This document shows, one piece after another, positions 54,009 through 63,499 of a stretch of DNA of 64,000 bases (the stretch's first letter is position 1; every line of letters starts with the position of its first letter). The stretch spans positions 49,203 through 113,202 of the forward strand of contig JAJZDM010000002.1 in the NCBI GenBank assembly GCA_021806005.1. Direction: 5' to 3'. The position numbers and the translations under genes are program-made. The stretch is from Acidobacteriota bacterium (GTDB lineage Bacteria > Acidobacteriota > Terriglobia > Terriglobales > Acidobacteriaceae). The notes under the pieces were generated by a model that was not told the DNA's origin, did not search any database, and was given only the letters and a program-made list of their open reading frames with translations.

Positions 54009-56896
54009 TTCAAGCTCCAGCGAATTCGAAACAGGGTTTCTTCCTTTTGATCTTTGGTCATGCGAGCCTCGATGTCTGCGATGAGAACATCGCGGCGAGA
54101 CTCGACCTCATCCTGGGCGATAAAGAGGTCCTTACGCTTTTGATTGCGCGTAGCTTGCAGTGCCTTGAGTGCGCGTTGGTGAACGAGCTTGTCTTCAAGC
54201 GTGGCAGCCGCGGACGACGCGCGCTTCGTCTCCCGGATTTGCTGGTCGAGATCTTTGATCTCCTGCTCCAACCCTAATTTCAGGTCCTCGCTCCAGCGGT
54301 CGAGCTTAGCGACTTCCTGATCGAGCCAGCGGCTATTGCGGAGTCCGATCTCTTCGAGGATTCGGTCCTTATGCGCCTTGAGTTGATCCTCCAGCGCCGG
54401 AACAGGCACCGGAAGTACAGGCTGTCCGACCTCGGCGGGAAGATCGAAGAGCCGGATGCAGGCAGTTGGGTCGAGCACCTTGCCGTCGTCTTGCACACCG
54501 GCAAAGAGAATGCGCTCTTCGGACTCAAAGGACTCCACCATGAACTTGGAGCAGATGAGCCATCCCGACTGGCCGATGAGCGGTTCGAGGATCGAGAGCC
54601 GCTTTCCGCTCTTGGTGAGATTGAAGACGAGTTCAACGGCTGGCGTGTCGAGCTGAAGGCAACGGTCGAGCACGCGCTGCGCGAGCTGATGGCCGACGCG
54701 GTAGGTGTTGGCGTCCTCGACGTTGCGGCCCATGCGATACGGGCCTGGGTGTATGACCTCATCGGGAAACGGATTTCGCTCAAGCACGAAGCTGTACCCG
54801 CTGCCGTCGAATCGCGCGTATGGCTCTAAAAAGAACCGCGTTGCTTTCCAAAGCATTTCCTCGAATCGGTTGCGAGAGTTGGCGGCCTCGATGCGAACCT
54901 TCTCGATGACTTCTTGATCGAAGTTGTTGAGCAGTTGTTCCTGTGCAAGAGAACGGGCCTCGGCGACTTCCGATTCCAATTCCTTTTGCAACGCGTCGAA
55001 TTCCAGTTCGATTTGCTCTGGCGTCCGGCACCGCTGGTAGATGGAGACGATGCGCTTCTCGAAATCAACCCCGGACTGAACGGCCCCGAGCACTTCATCC
55101 GACGCGCCAAAGACACCGTCGAAGAGTTGGAATTTCTGGGCAAGAATCTGGTAAATGCGAACGTCGGCCGCGTTTGCTTTGTTCAAGAAATTGACGACGA
55201 CAACGTCATACTTCTGGCCGTACCGGTGACAGCGGCCAATGCGCTGTTCAATGCGCTGCGGATTCCAGGGCATGTCGTAGTTGACGACAAGATTGCAGAA
55301 CTGGAGATTGATGCCCTCCGCTGCGGCCTCCGTGGCAATCATGATGCTGGCTTCGTCGCGGAAATACTCGACTAGTGCAGCGCGCTTATCGGCTGTAGGC
55401 GATCCGGTAACACGGTCCGTTCCTTTGTGGCGCTCCAACCAGCGACGATAGATTTCAGTGCTCTTGGGGTCACTGTTTGTTCCGTTGAACAGAACGATCT
55501 TCCCAGCAAATTCGGAGGTCTCCAGCAAACGGAGTAGGTATTCCTGAGTACGGCGAGACTCCGTGAAGATAATCGCCTTCTGTTGCATCGCCCCGTTCTG
55601 ATGTTGTTCGCGCGCGCGGTTTGCGGCCTCAAATCCCTTGCGTAGGGCGCCCAGAAGCACTTCGCCTTTAGAATTCCTCTGGATGCTCTTTGCGAGTTCA
55701 TGGAATTGGCGGAGCTTCTCTCGCTCCGCGCGCAGCTCCTCCCGCTGCTCGGGTGACAACTGTTGAGCGTTGCTCGCATTGCCGGCGTCCTCGTCGGGTT
55801 CGTCTTCCAGCCATTCTTCTTCGATCTCAGGCAGGGACTCGAAGTTTTCTCCCAGTTCTTCTGGAGGCGGGGCATCGAGAGCGGCTTGCGCTTTTTCGAC
55901 GGCATCCAACTTGTTTGCGAGGCCAAGCAGGGTGTCAGAAATGGCGTAGGTAGAAGACGCCAGCAGCTTTCGCAAGATCAGCGTCATCAGTTGCCGTTGG
56001 CTGGCTGGTAGTGCGTATAGGCGCGGCGATTGCAGGTATTCCGATACGAGGACGTAAAGCCTCTGCTCGTCATCGTTGGGAATGAACTCCTGAACGAGCG
56101 CGTGGCGATTGGTGTAGCTGATGTACGGGAGAACCTGACGGCGAAGGGTTCGCTGGCAGACGGGCCGAATGCGGTCGCGAAGAGCCCGGTAATCATCCGG
56201 CGTATTCACTCGCGCGAATTGACTGCGAAAGCTCCGCAGATCGCCGAACGTGAATTCGTCGATGATGCTGACCAAGCCGTACAGTTCAAGCAGCGAATTC
56301 TGAAGCGGTGTTGCCGTGAGCAGAGTCTTCGGGCGTCCGGCAATCGCAAGCTTGATCGCATTCGCGATTTTGTTGCTTGTCTTGTAGACGTTTCGAAGCC
56401 GATGCGCTTCGTCAATCACTACAAGATCCCACGGGGTTTGCCTGATGTAGGCGTCCTTCGTCCGCGCGAATTGGTATGAGCACAGCACGACCTTTTCTTG
56501 CTCAAAGGGATTCAGGTTTCCGCGTTTGATTTCCTCGTTGAAGGTCTTGGTTTCGAGAATCGCCGATTGCAAAAAGAACTTGTCGGAAAGCTCTTGCGCC
56601 CATTGCTTGCGGAGATTCGCCGGACAGATGACAAGCAGCCGACGGCGGCGCTCAGCCCATCGCTGCGAGAGCAGGATTCCGGCCTCAATCGTTTTTCCGA
56701 GACCGACCTCATCTGCGAGAATTGCGCCGCGGGAAAGAGGGGAGCGGAACGCAAAAAGCGCGGCTTCGACTTGGTGGGGATTGAGGTCAACCTGGGCATC
56801 TGCCAGGGCCGACGTGAGACTATCAATCGACGCCGAACTGGACCGTTTGGTCAGTTCGTGAGCAAAATACCGGGCGTGATAGGGCGTCAGTTCCAT
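54005..56896 (-). CDS. SNF2/RapA-like DNA translocase
   Basis: 963 residues from ATG 56896. Walker A Val-Gly-Leu-Gly-Lys-Thr (64-69), Asp-Glu-Ala-His (162-165), Leu-Thr-Ala-Thr-Pro and the C-lobe motif Pro-Trp-Asn-Pro-Gln-Arg-Ile-Glu-Gln-Arg-Ile-Gly-Arg (motif VI) with Arg-Tyr-Gly-Gln. An acidic insertion lies near 340-375 and the last ~300 residues are a long helical tail. It moves on DNA using ATP; a strand-unwinding role is not implied. It is the first gene of the five-gene defence operon, preceded by a good promoter. Confidence 0.9.
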   Translation of the reverse strand: MELTPYHARYFAHELTKRSSSASIDSLTSALADAQVDLNPHQVEAALFAFRSPLSRGAILADEVGLGKTIEAGILLSQRWAERRRRLLVICPANLRKQWAQELSDKFFLQSAILETKTFNEEIKRGNLNPFEQEKVVLCSYQFARTKDAYIRQTPWDLVVIDEAHRLRNVYKTSNKIANAIKLAIAGRPKTLLTATPLQNSLLELYGLVSIIDEFTFGDLRSFRSQFARVNTPDDYRALRDRIRPVCQRTLRRQVLPYISYTNRHALVQEFIPNDDEQRLYVLVSEYLQSPRLYALPASQRQLMTLILRKLLASSTYAISDTLLGLANKLDAVEKAQAALDAPPPEELGENFESLPEIEEEWLEDEPDEDAGNASNAQQLSPEQREELRAEREKLRQFHELAKSIQRNSKGEVLLGALRKGFEAANRAREQHQNGAMQQKAIIFTESRRTQEYLLRLLETSEFAGKIVLFNGTNSDPKSTEIYRRWLERHKGTDRVTGSPTADKRAALVEYFRDEASIMIATEAAAEGINLQFCNLVVNYDMPWNPQRIEQRIGRCHRYGQKYDVVVVNFLNKANAADVRIYQILAQKFQLFDGVFGASDEVLGAVQSGVDFEKRIVSIYQRCRTPEQIELEFDALQKELESEVAEARSLAQEQLLNNFDQEVIEKVRIEAANSRNRFEEMLWKATRFFLEPYARFDGSGYSFVLERNPFPDEVIHPGPYRMGRNVEDANTYRVGHQLAQRVLDRCLQLDTPAVELVFNLTKSGKRLSILEPLIGQSGWLICSKFMVESFESEERILFAGVQDDGKVLDPTACIRLFDLPAEVGQPVLPVPVPALEDQLKAHKDRILEEIGLRNSRWLDQEVAKLDRWSEDLKLGLEQEIKDLDQQIRETKRASSAAATLEDKLVHQRALKALQATRNQKRKDLFIAQDEVESRRDVLIADIEARMTKDQKEETLFRIRWSLK

Positions 56897-56918
56897 TTGT
56901 CATGTAAGGCACAGAAAA

Positions 56919-56947
56919 ACAATAAGTTGCGCCCTCTATTCCGTCAA
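56919..56947 (-). promoter_or_regulatory. Sigma-70-type promoter of the five-gene operon
   Basis: On the minus strand TTGACG (complement of 56942-56947), 17-bp spacer, TATTGT (complement of 56919-56924). It ends 22 bp before the SNF2 ATG, leaving a short leader and no evident ribosome site. Confidence 0.72.
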
Positions 56948-57021
56948 TAAAACGGAGAGGGTACAAACCTAAGACCTTCAGAATCAAAGAGTCCACGTCG
57001 CTCACCATGATAAATGAGGGG

Positions 57022-57039
57022 CGGCAGCCCAAGCTGCCG
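57022..57039 (-). terminator. Hairpin after DUF1016 gene
   Basis: CGGCAGC-CCAA-GCTGCCG is a perfect 7-bp stem 40 bp past the DUF1016 stop. A T-rich stretch follows on the minus strand. It would separate the DUF1016 unit from the SNF2 operon. Confidence 0.6.
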
Positions 57040-57078
57040 TCAAGGGTGGAAATCCGGGGCAACGAACATTGTGAGATA

Positions 57079-58204
57079 TTATTCGCTACTGCCTGCGGCC
57101 AACTTGCGCTGTTCCAGTTCACGGCGGGTTCGCTCCAATTCGCTGGCTATCAGCTTTTCGTCTGGCAGAACGGTCTGGTACTCGGCGGCGAGAATCTTGT
57201 TGGGCAGGTTGTCGAGGGCGTAATGCGCTTCGGCTGCGCCCTTCTCGGCGCAGAGGATCAGGCCGACGGGCGGGTTCTCGCCGGGTTTGGTCCAGTGCTC
57301 GCGGGCGTAGTTCAAGTACAGGTGCATTTGGCCGGCGTCGGCGTAGCTGAACTTACCAATCTTCAGGTCGGCCAGTAGCAAACAGCGCAAACGGCGGTGG
57401 AAGAAAACCAGATCGACGCGGAACCAATTATCGTCGAGGCGGAGCCGTCGCTGACGGCCGACAAAGGCAAAATCGTCGCCCAACTCCAGCAGAAAGTCTG
57501 CGAGATGCTGGATGAGCGCCTCCTCCATATCCGATTCCGAATACTCGTCTTTGAGGTCCAGAAATTCGAGAACGAACGGGTCTTTGATGGCCTCCTCGGG
57601 CGTGACCTCATCAGACGGTTCAGGGGCTTGCGCCTTCTCCAGCATGGCGGCTTTGTTTTTAGAAAGAGCGATACGTTCGTAGAACTGTGATCTGGCGGTC
57701 AAGCTGGCGGACGGTCCAGCCTGCGCGCAGGGCTTCCGCTTCATAAAAGTTCCGGGCTTCCGGCTTTTTCACGGCAAGGAGGCGAATATAGGCAGACCAC
57801 GGTAAGGAAAAGCAGGCTGCGAGTTGATCGACGCTCGGCCCTCTTTCCCTTATCGCATTGATAGCGGAAGAGTTGGAAGATTCTCGCAACACTGTTGCGA
57901 GAATTCGGTCTTCCGGCCATGCAAGAAAAAAGGCTCGCATTCTCCAGAGACTCGCATTTCCAAAACCTCGACCGAACTGTTTTGTCAGATCGACCGCGAG
58001 GCGTTCGATCAACTGCTCGCCATAGTCAGCCCTTGACTCGCCCTGCTGCTCAGTTTGAACAATCCTGCGCCCAATCTCCCAGTAGGTTGCCGTCATGATC
58101 GAATTGACGTTCCTGGCGGCGGCGGATCGGGCTGCCTTGAGCAGTTCGACGATTCCAGAGCGGATATTTTCGTAGTTCTCGGGCATGATTGTCAGGTCGG
58201 TCAT
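57079..58204 (-). pseudogene. DUF1016/YhcG-like nuclease, frameshifted
   Basis: The first part from ATG 58204 (GGAGGA upstream) encodes the DUF1016 N-domain and ends at 57659 just after Trp-Thr-Val-Arg-Gln-Leu-Asp-Arg-Gln-Ile. The rest continues in another frame with Ser-Gln-Phe-Tyr-Glu-Arg-Ile-Ala-Leu-Ser-Lys-Asn-Lys and a PD-(D/E)XK site (Val-Asp-Leu-Val-Phe...Ala-Asp-Leu-Lys). In intact relatives these two segments are joined (Arg-Gln-Ile-x-Ser-Gln-x-Tyr-Glu-Arg). So a small indel near 57690-57700 breaks the gene; a sequencing error or programmed frameshift cannot be excluded. Confidence 0.78.
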
Positions 58205-58286
58205 TGAGCTTCCTCCATGTTCCAAGCCGCGCGGCGAGCGCGGGCAGCGGAGGCAAATGACGCCTCTATTCTATCGGTTGCATCGA

Positions 58287-61010
58287 TCACATTCCCATCC
58301 CAATTCCGATTTCCGAGGCGATGGACGGCGCTTGGCTGATCTCCAGCGCGGAAGTTTTGGAGACATCGGCGCTGAGTTGTGGATTGAGCTTGGCGAGGTT
58401 GTCGGTAAAGATGGTCGCTTCGTGGCTGGCGCGGGAGACGGAGACGTAGCCGAAGCGCGAATTGAGCAGGTCCGGGTGGACGCCGGTATCGGCGTTCACG
58501 AGAACGCGCTCGGCGGTGAGGCCCTGGGCGCTGTGGCTGGTGACGGCGTAGCCGTGGTCGAAATGCCGGTGCACGGCGGGATCGAAGTTGATCTCGCGCC
58601 CCGATTCGAGGCGGGCCGAAACGCGGCCATCGGGCGCAATCGAATCGATCACGGCCAGGTCGCGGTTAGCGACGCCAAGCGCCTTGTCCGGCGCGGTGAA
58701 CTGGATGCGGTCGCCCAAGGAAAACTCGCGGTCGATCTCGCGGTAGACGCTGACGCCAGTAAGGCGGCGCGGATCGTAGGTGGCAATTTCGCCGGTGGCC
58801 TTTTCGACGGAAAGCAGGTTGGCGGCGGTGTTGATGGCGGCGACCGTGCCGTAGCTGCCAGGCTCGATCCCGTTGGTCTTGCTGCCGCGTGTGAACCGGA
58901 CGATGTCGCCAACCTCGTAGTGACTGGCCCAGGTCCGTTCGGCGCCGGTCATGTCCTGGCGCTGAACAAGAACTCTGAAGTTTCGGTCGTCGGGCGCAAC
59001 GATGCCGTTAGCCTTCAGTTCTTCACGCACGGCGACGTTCAACTCGCGGCGCGAAGCGTTGTCGGGCGAGACGATCAAGGTCTTTTCAGGCGACTCGGCA
59101 TAGGCTTTGGCGATGGTACGAATGCGCTCCTCCGCATTCGGAAACTCCCGGACACGCCCTTGCTGCTGGAGCGATTCGAGCGCGGCTGAGACCTGGCCTT
59201 TGGCGAGCAGTTCGACGGCGGATTTCAACTCCGGGTCTTTCTGGCGGACAATTTCGTCGAGCCGGGCGGTGCGCATTCCAGCCTCCTGCAACTGCTCGAA
59301 CGGGCGGCCCGCCTCGACACCCTGGTGCTGGCGCGTGTCACCGATCAAGAGCACGCGGTCCTGTGGTCCAAGGCGCGAGAGAAAATCGCGCATCTGGTTG
59401 GTGCTCGCCAAGCTCGATTCATCGACGAAGTAGAAGTTCCGTTGGGACGGCTCTGTGCGCTCAATGGGCCGCGCAAGGAATTTCTGCAAGGTTTCCGAAG
59501 CAACGCCAGCATCATTGAGTTGGCGGGCGGCGCGGGAGGTCGGAGCAAAGCCGTGTACAGAATAGCCCTCGGTTTCCGCTACGCTACGAATCACGGAAAG
59601 CACTGTCGTCTTGCCCGCGCCCGCGTAGCCTTGAATCCCCTGAATGCGGTCCGGTGAACTCAGAACATCCTCGACTACGCTTTTCTGAGCGCGATTCAAA
59701 TGACTATATTGGTCGGCCACGGCGATTGCCTGCTGGCGAGAGAGAACCGGATGAAACTGGTTTCGTCCTTCGCCGACGCGCTGGACGATCTCCTGCTCTG
59801 CGGCGATGGTTTTGGCGGTTGTGAACTGACGCGCCGGAGAGTTCTTCTGCCGGTCAACGACCTGAAATTCCCCGGAGGCGAGGCGAGCGTTTAGATTGTT
59901 CCTGACCTCGGAATACCGGACCTCGCCCATGCCGCGGCGGAGGCTGTCGCGGATCAAGGCGTGCTCATCGACTACTGCCTCGCGCTCGAAGTTCTTGTCG
60001 CGGGCGAAGGTCAGAGACTCGCGCACACGGTCAACGGTTTGCGCCGGTTGCTGCTGATGCAGGAGTCGTTCCCGTGCCGCCTGGACGACGGCTTCTGCCT
60101 GATTGCCGAAGTCGGCGGCGAGCTTGCGGTGCGCAGCCATAATCTCACTCTCCGAGTGAATCGCCTTCTTGTCGCGGGTCGAATGCGCGGCAATCTCTGC
60201 TGCCTCGAACCCCGTTCGGCCAGTCCTTTCCAGGTATTCCCGTATCTGCTGGCTGCGCGGACTCGATGCGTCGAGATACTCCTGCGTATAGCCTTTAATC
60301 TCCGGCGCGCCGCTGCGGCCGGTCGTGATTTCGTAGCCAAGCTGGCGCAGATGATAAGTCAACTCCGACTGGTAGACGGCAGTGGCGAACTGCTGCGAGG
60401 CGAAAAGGCTCTGCGGCTGCACGGCGCGGAACTGGCCGCTTTCACGCTCCGTGACATTGAAGATGACGGCGTGCGTATGAAGTTGCGGAGCGACGTATCC
60501 ATCGACGGGCCGCGCGGTATCGTGTTCGAACTTGGCAGCGATAAACCTGGCTGTACTCTCGGGAGGCTGGTTCCCGCCGATGCGCGCCTGCGTGTACATC
60601 TCAAGTTGTTCGAGGGCCACCTTGACGGCGACGCGGTGGGCAATGCGGACGTTCTCATCGCCGCCGACAAGCGCGGTCAGAGAGACAGACTTCGGCGCGG
60701 AGAAGGTCGCGTCCCACCCGGCACGGTGTTCCATTGTTTTAACAGTCTTACCATTCTCATCCGTGTATTCATAGGAGGCGCGCTGGCGCACGATCTGCTC
60801 GCCGGTCTGCGGATTCTGGCCCTGACTTAGCCGTGCAAAATCCTCAGCGGAGACAGCTCCAGCAAGACCGAAGCGCGTAGCGAGCTGCCCTTGCCACTCG
60901 CCTTGAATCACGCCGCGCTGCGACCAGTAGTTCTGTTCCTTCGACGTGAACTCCCTGGCGTGGTAGTTCTGTGCCTGACCGGCAGAGAGGGGCTTCGAGA
61001 TGGTCAGCAT
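58287..61010 (-). CDS. MobF-type relaxase-helicase (TrwC/TraI-like)
   Basis: 907 residues. N-terminal relaxase domain with early tyrosines (Asn-Tyr-His-Ala-Arg-Glu) and the His cluster Leu-His-Thr-His-Ala-Val-Ile-Phe-Asn. The helicase part has Walker A Gly-Tyr-Ala-Gly-Ala-Gly-Lys-Thr-Thr and Phe-Val-Asp-Glu-Ser-Ser-Leu. The C-terminus has His-Ser-Ala-Gln-Gly-Leu and Tyr-Val-Ser-Val-Ser-Arg-Ala. It nicks at oriT, stays attached and unwinds the strand. It is 6 bp downstream of the coupling protein. Confidence 0.92.
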   Translation of the reverse strand: MLTISKPLSAGQAQNYHAREFTSKEQNYWSQRGVIQGEWQGQLATRFGLAGAVSAEDFARLSQGQNPQTGEQIVRQRASYEYTDENGKTVKTMEHRAGWDATFSAPKSVSLTALVGGDENVRIAHRVAVKVALEQLEMYTQARIGGNQPPESTARFIAAKFEHDTARPVDGYVAPQLHTHAVIFNVTERESGQFRAVQPQSLFASQQFATAVYQSELTYHLRQLGYEITTGRSGAPEIKGYTQEYLDASSPRSQQIREYLERTGRTGFEAAEIAAHSTRDKKAIHSESEIMAAHRKLAADFGNQAEAVVQAARERLLHQQQPAQTVDRVRESLTFARDKNFEREAVVDEHALIRDSLRRGMGEVRYSEVRNNLNARLASGEFQVVDRQKNSPARQFTTAKTIAAEQEIVQRVGEGRNQFHPVLSRQQAIAVADQYSHLNRAQKSVVEDVLSSPDRIQGIQGYAGAGKTTVLSVIRSVAETEGYSVHGFAPTSRAARQLNDAGVASETLQKFLARPIERTEPSQRNFYFVDESSLASTNQMRDFLSRLGPQDRVLLIGDTRQHQGVEAGRPFEQLQEAGMRTARLDEIVRQKDPELKSAVELLAKGQVSAALESLQQQGRVREFPNAEERIRTIAKAYAESPEKTLIVSPDNASRRELNVAVREELKANGIVAPDDRNFRVLVQRQDMTGAERTWASHYEVGDIVRFTRGSKTNGIEPGSYGTVAAINTAANLLSVEKATGEIATYDPRRLTGVSVYREIDREFSLGDRIQFTAPDKALGVANRDLAVIDSIAPDGRVSARLESGREINFDPAVHRHFDHGYAVTSHSAQGLTAERVLVNADTGVHPDLLNSRFGYVSVSRASHEATIFTDNLAKLNPQLSADVSKTSALEISQAPSIASEIGIGMGM

Positions 61011-61016
61011 GGGCGT

Positions 61017-62930
61017 TTACTCCATCTGGTTTCCGACTGGCTGTTGTGCGTATTCAGGGAATAGAAGATTGCCTTGAACAGATTCCGGGGCGATCGGTAT
61101 CGGCGTTTTCGGAACGATCAGATCGTCCATTTTGCGCTCATCGTAGCCGGGGTTCTTTTCCTCAAGTTCGATGAACGGGAATGTGAAGCGCGCAACGTGG
61201 TTGCCGTATTTCAGGAAGCCGCGCAGATCGTCGAGTCCGGAGATCTCCGAAGGCAGAACGAGCGGCTCGGTCTGCCGGTCGAGCATGAAGTTGTGGCCCT
61301 GGCGCGTGCCGTCGTAGTGCGTCTCGCGCAGTCGCTCGATCTCAACCTCGCCGATGGCCTCGCTGACCCATTTGGCGGCGCGGGGTTCGGTGGTGCGCAA
61401 GAAGATTTTCGTTGCCGGCTGCGAGAGCATGGCCTCGGCATCGTCGCCGTAGCGAGCCTCCATCTGGCTCCTTCCCTGGAAACCGAGAATGACCGGATTC
61501 TGCGATTTCCGATTCTCGGTGATCGCTGTATGGAGCTGCGGCAACCGTTGCAAGCTGGCCAGCTCGTCGATCACAAACCAGACCGGCTTGTGGTCCGGTG
61601 TGGGCTCATTGAGCAGGCGCAGCACGAGCGTGTCGATCCACAGACTGATGAGCGGACGCAGCGCCTCGCGCATTGTCGGACGCGAGGTAATGAAGATCCA
61701 TCCGCGCCGCGTCTCGGCCCATTTCGTTGCCGTCCAGGCAGATGTCGTCTCGTCTTCCTTGGGCAGAAGCCGGAAGCTGTCGGCACTCATATTGAGAGAG
61801 CCGAGAACGCCGGTACGTTGCTGCGGCGCCTTCGGATCGATCAGCGCCCAATACTCGGTTCCCTTGACGCGGCGGTCGATTTCATCGGGATCGGACATCC
61901 ATTGGACAAGGTCCTCCGGCGTCGGCAGGTAGCTCAACAGGTGGGCGAAAATCTTTTGCGGCGCTTCGGCAAAGAAACGGTTCGTTACGCCTTCCGGCTG
62001 GTAGAGCGAGACGGCCAGCGCCTTGGCTTCAGCCTTGCGGCGAAGCTCTTTCGACGGATTCCAGTACGGCATACGGGCGTCGAGAGGGTTGAGCACGATG
62101 TCGCCGCGGCGCTGGTTATAAAACTGCTTCACGAACTCGCAGGCCGGGTCGTAGACAATGGCTGCGTCGCCGCGCGCATCGACCTGGTAAAGCAGTTGCC
62201 GGATGATGCTCGACTTGCCGGTGCCGGTATCGCCCACGATCAGAAAGTGCTTGTTCTCGGCGTTGCGCGGAATGCGCAGCGGCTCCTTGGAATCGTTCGT
62301 CGTGATGCCGATTCCGTCGCCGGCGATGGCCCTGGTGAATTCTTTGGCACTGACGATAATCGGTCCTTTGAGCCGCCGCCCGTACCGCAGCATCCGGGTC
62401 CGGGCGATGTCCTTGCGAATCGAGAGCGGAAGCTGCAGAAGGAACGCAAGCAGTCCAAAGAGAAGCTGCGTCCGAAAGAGATCGAAGAGTGAAGCATCGC
62501 TGTAGATCCAGTGCGCGAGCCACGCATGGAGTGCCTTGTTCTGGTAGCTGTGCATCGGTTCGCGAGCGAGGTAGTAGGTTCCGTGCTGGGCAGCCTGAGG
62601 CGTCAGCATCATCGGCAACGGTTTACCACCGAACTGCGGTGTGGACCCCGGCTGCACGTCCGCGTCGAGAGCGATCCGGCTCTTTGATTCGCCGTCGGTG
62701 ACGATGAGCATATGGTACTGGCTCGCCTGGCGGGTGAGGCTGGCCGTTTCACTGCGCAGGTAGTACGGGAGGTAATAGCGTTGGAGCGGCGTGAGGCCAA
62801 ACTGAAACCGGACCCATACGAAAAAGCCCGCTGCAACCAGCGCCAGGAAGAACGCTCCGAGCGTATAGATGTGACCGCGCGGCGGCCAGATCAGAGATTC
62901 TTTTCGTCCCCACTGTTGAACGGCTGGCAT
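61017..62930 (-). CDS. Type IV coupling protein, TraD/TrwB/VirD4-like
   Basis: 637 residues. Two N-terminal membrane helices (about 22-42 and 150-166), Walker A Gly-Asp-Thr-Gly-Thr-Gly-Lys-Ser-Ser, Walker B Val-Trp-Phe-Val-Ile-Asp-Glu-Leu-Ala-Ser-Leu. It links the relaxosome to the transfer channel. It lies 2 bp after the relaxosome-type gene and just before the relaxase, forming a compact three-gene transfer unit. Channel genes are not in the window. Confidence 0.92.
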   Translation of the reverse strand: MPAVQQWGRKESLIWPPRGHIYTLGAFFLALVAAGFFVWVRFQFGLTPLQRYYLPYYLRSETASLTRQASQYHMLIVTDGESKSRIALDADVQPGSTPQFGGKPLPMMLTPQAAQHGTYYLAREPMHSYQNKALHAWLAHWIYSDASLFDLFRTQLLFGLLAFLLQLPLSIRKDIARTRMLRYGRRLKGPIIVSAKEFTRAIAGDGIGITTNDSKEPLRIPRNAENKHFLIVGDTGTGKSSIIRQLLYQVDARGDAAIVYDPACEFVKQFYNQRRGDIVLNPLDARMPYWNPSKELRRKAEAKALAVSLYQPEGVTNRFFAEAPQKIFAHLLSYLPTPEDLVQWMSDPDEIDRRVKGTEYWALIDPKAPQQRTGVLGSLNMSADSFRLLPKEDETTSAWTATKWAETRRGWIFITSRPTMREALRPLISLWIDTLVLRLLNEPTPDHKPVWFVIDELASLQRLPQLHTAITENRKSQNPVILGFQGRSQMEARYGDDAEAMLSQPATKIFLRTTEPRAAKWVSEAIGEVEIERLRETHYDGTRQGHNFMLDRQTEPLVLPSEISGLDDLRGFLKYGNHVARFTFPFIELEEKNPGYDERKMDDLIVPKTPIPIAPESVQGNLLFPEYAQQPVGNQME

Positions 62931-62932
62931 GG

Positions 62933-63322
62933 CTATCTCTCCTGCTTCTGGCTGCGCCGGGCAAGGAGTTCCTGCGCCTTCGCAGCCTTGGTTGTCTGCA
63001 CCTGGCGGAAGAGTTGATCGACCTGTTCAGCGGGCAGGTTCGCGCTGCGCAGCAGCGGTTCGAGCGTGCCCATCAGGAGCATCTGAATGCCGACCAATTC
63101 GGTGAAGATATGCATCTCCATCTCCGATTTCCGCTCTTGCGTTTCGGCCCGGAGCAGCACATCCCGCGCCCACTCGCGGAGATTCTGACCACTGGCTTCT
63201 GCGCGTCTCAGTAATGTCTGTTCTTCCGCGCGAGTGAAACGAGTCGCAATACTTTGCGAGCGGGTCTCGCGCCCCTTGACCGGCTTCAGGTGTGTTTCGA
63301 TCTGCAATGTTTGTGCTGGCAT
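62933..63322 (-). CDS. Relaxosome accessory protein (MobC/TraJ-like, RHH)
   Basis: 129 residues from ATG 63322 with GGAGA upstream. The N-terminal part shows Thr-Arg-Phe-Thr-Arg-Ala-Glu-Glu-Gln-Thr-Leu-Leu-Arg-Arg-Ala-Glu-Ala-Ser-Gly and Leu-Arg-Glu-Trp-Ala-Arg-Asp-Val-Leu, typical of plasmid mobilisation proteins that bind oriT. It leads the transfer unit. Confidence 0.75.
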   Translation of the reverse strand: MPAQTLQIETHLKPVKGRETRSQSIATRFTRAEEQTLLRRAEASGQNLREWARDVLLRAETQERKSEMEMHIFTELVGIQMLLMGTLEPLLRSANLPAEQVDQLFRQVQTTKAAKAQELLARRSQKQER

Positions 63323-63356
63323 TTTTCATCTCCTTTTTGCGTACGCGCCTACGGTT

Positions 63357-63438
63357 GCAAATGGAACCGCTCAAAATGGGCTTTGCGCGTAAGCTGCTGT
63401 CTTTCAGCACGTTTCCAAATGGAACCGGAATGGTTCCA
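63357..63438. other. Candidate oriT / relaxosome binding region
   Basis: The 12-bp word CAAATGGAACCG occurs at 63358-63369 and 63416-63427, and the second copy is part of an inverted repeat TGGAACC (63420-63426)/GGTTCCA (63432-63438). TTCC-AAAT-GGAA forms a small hairpin too. It lies directly in front of the mobC-like, coupling and relaxase genes, the usual place for oriT. It could also be an operator of that operon. Confidence 0.45.
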
Positions 63439-63499
63439 AACGCAACCCTTTCAGGGGTGGATTGTCGAGATAAACCCGGTGCGAAGCACCGAACGGGCA

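Noticed and set aside
46053..56896. DISARM or BREX system
   Set aside because: A methylase and a SNF2-type ATPase are present, but no drmA/drmB/drmC, PglZ or BrxL-like gene is seen; the Res subunit has type III features.
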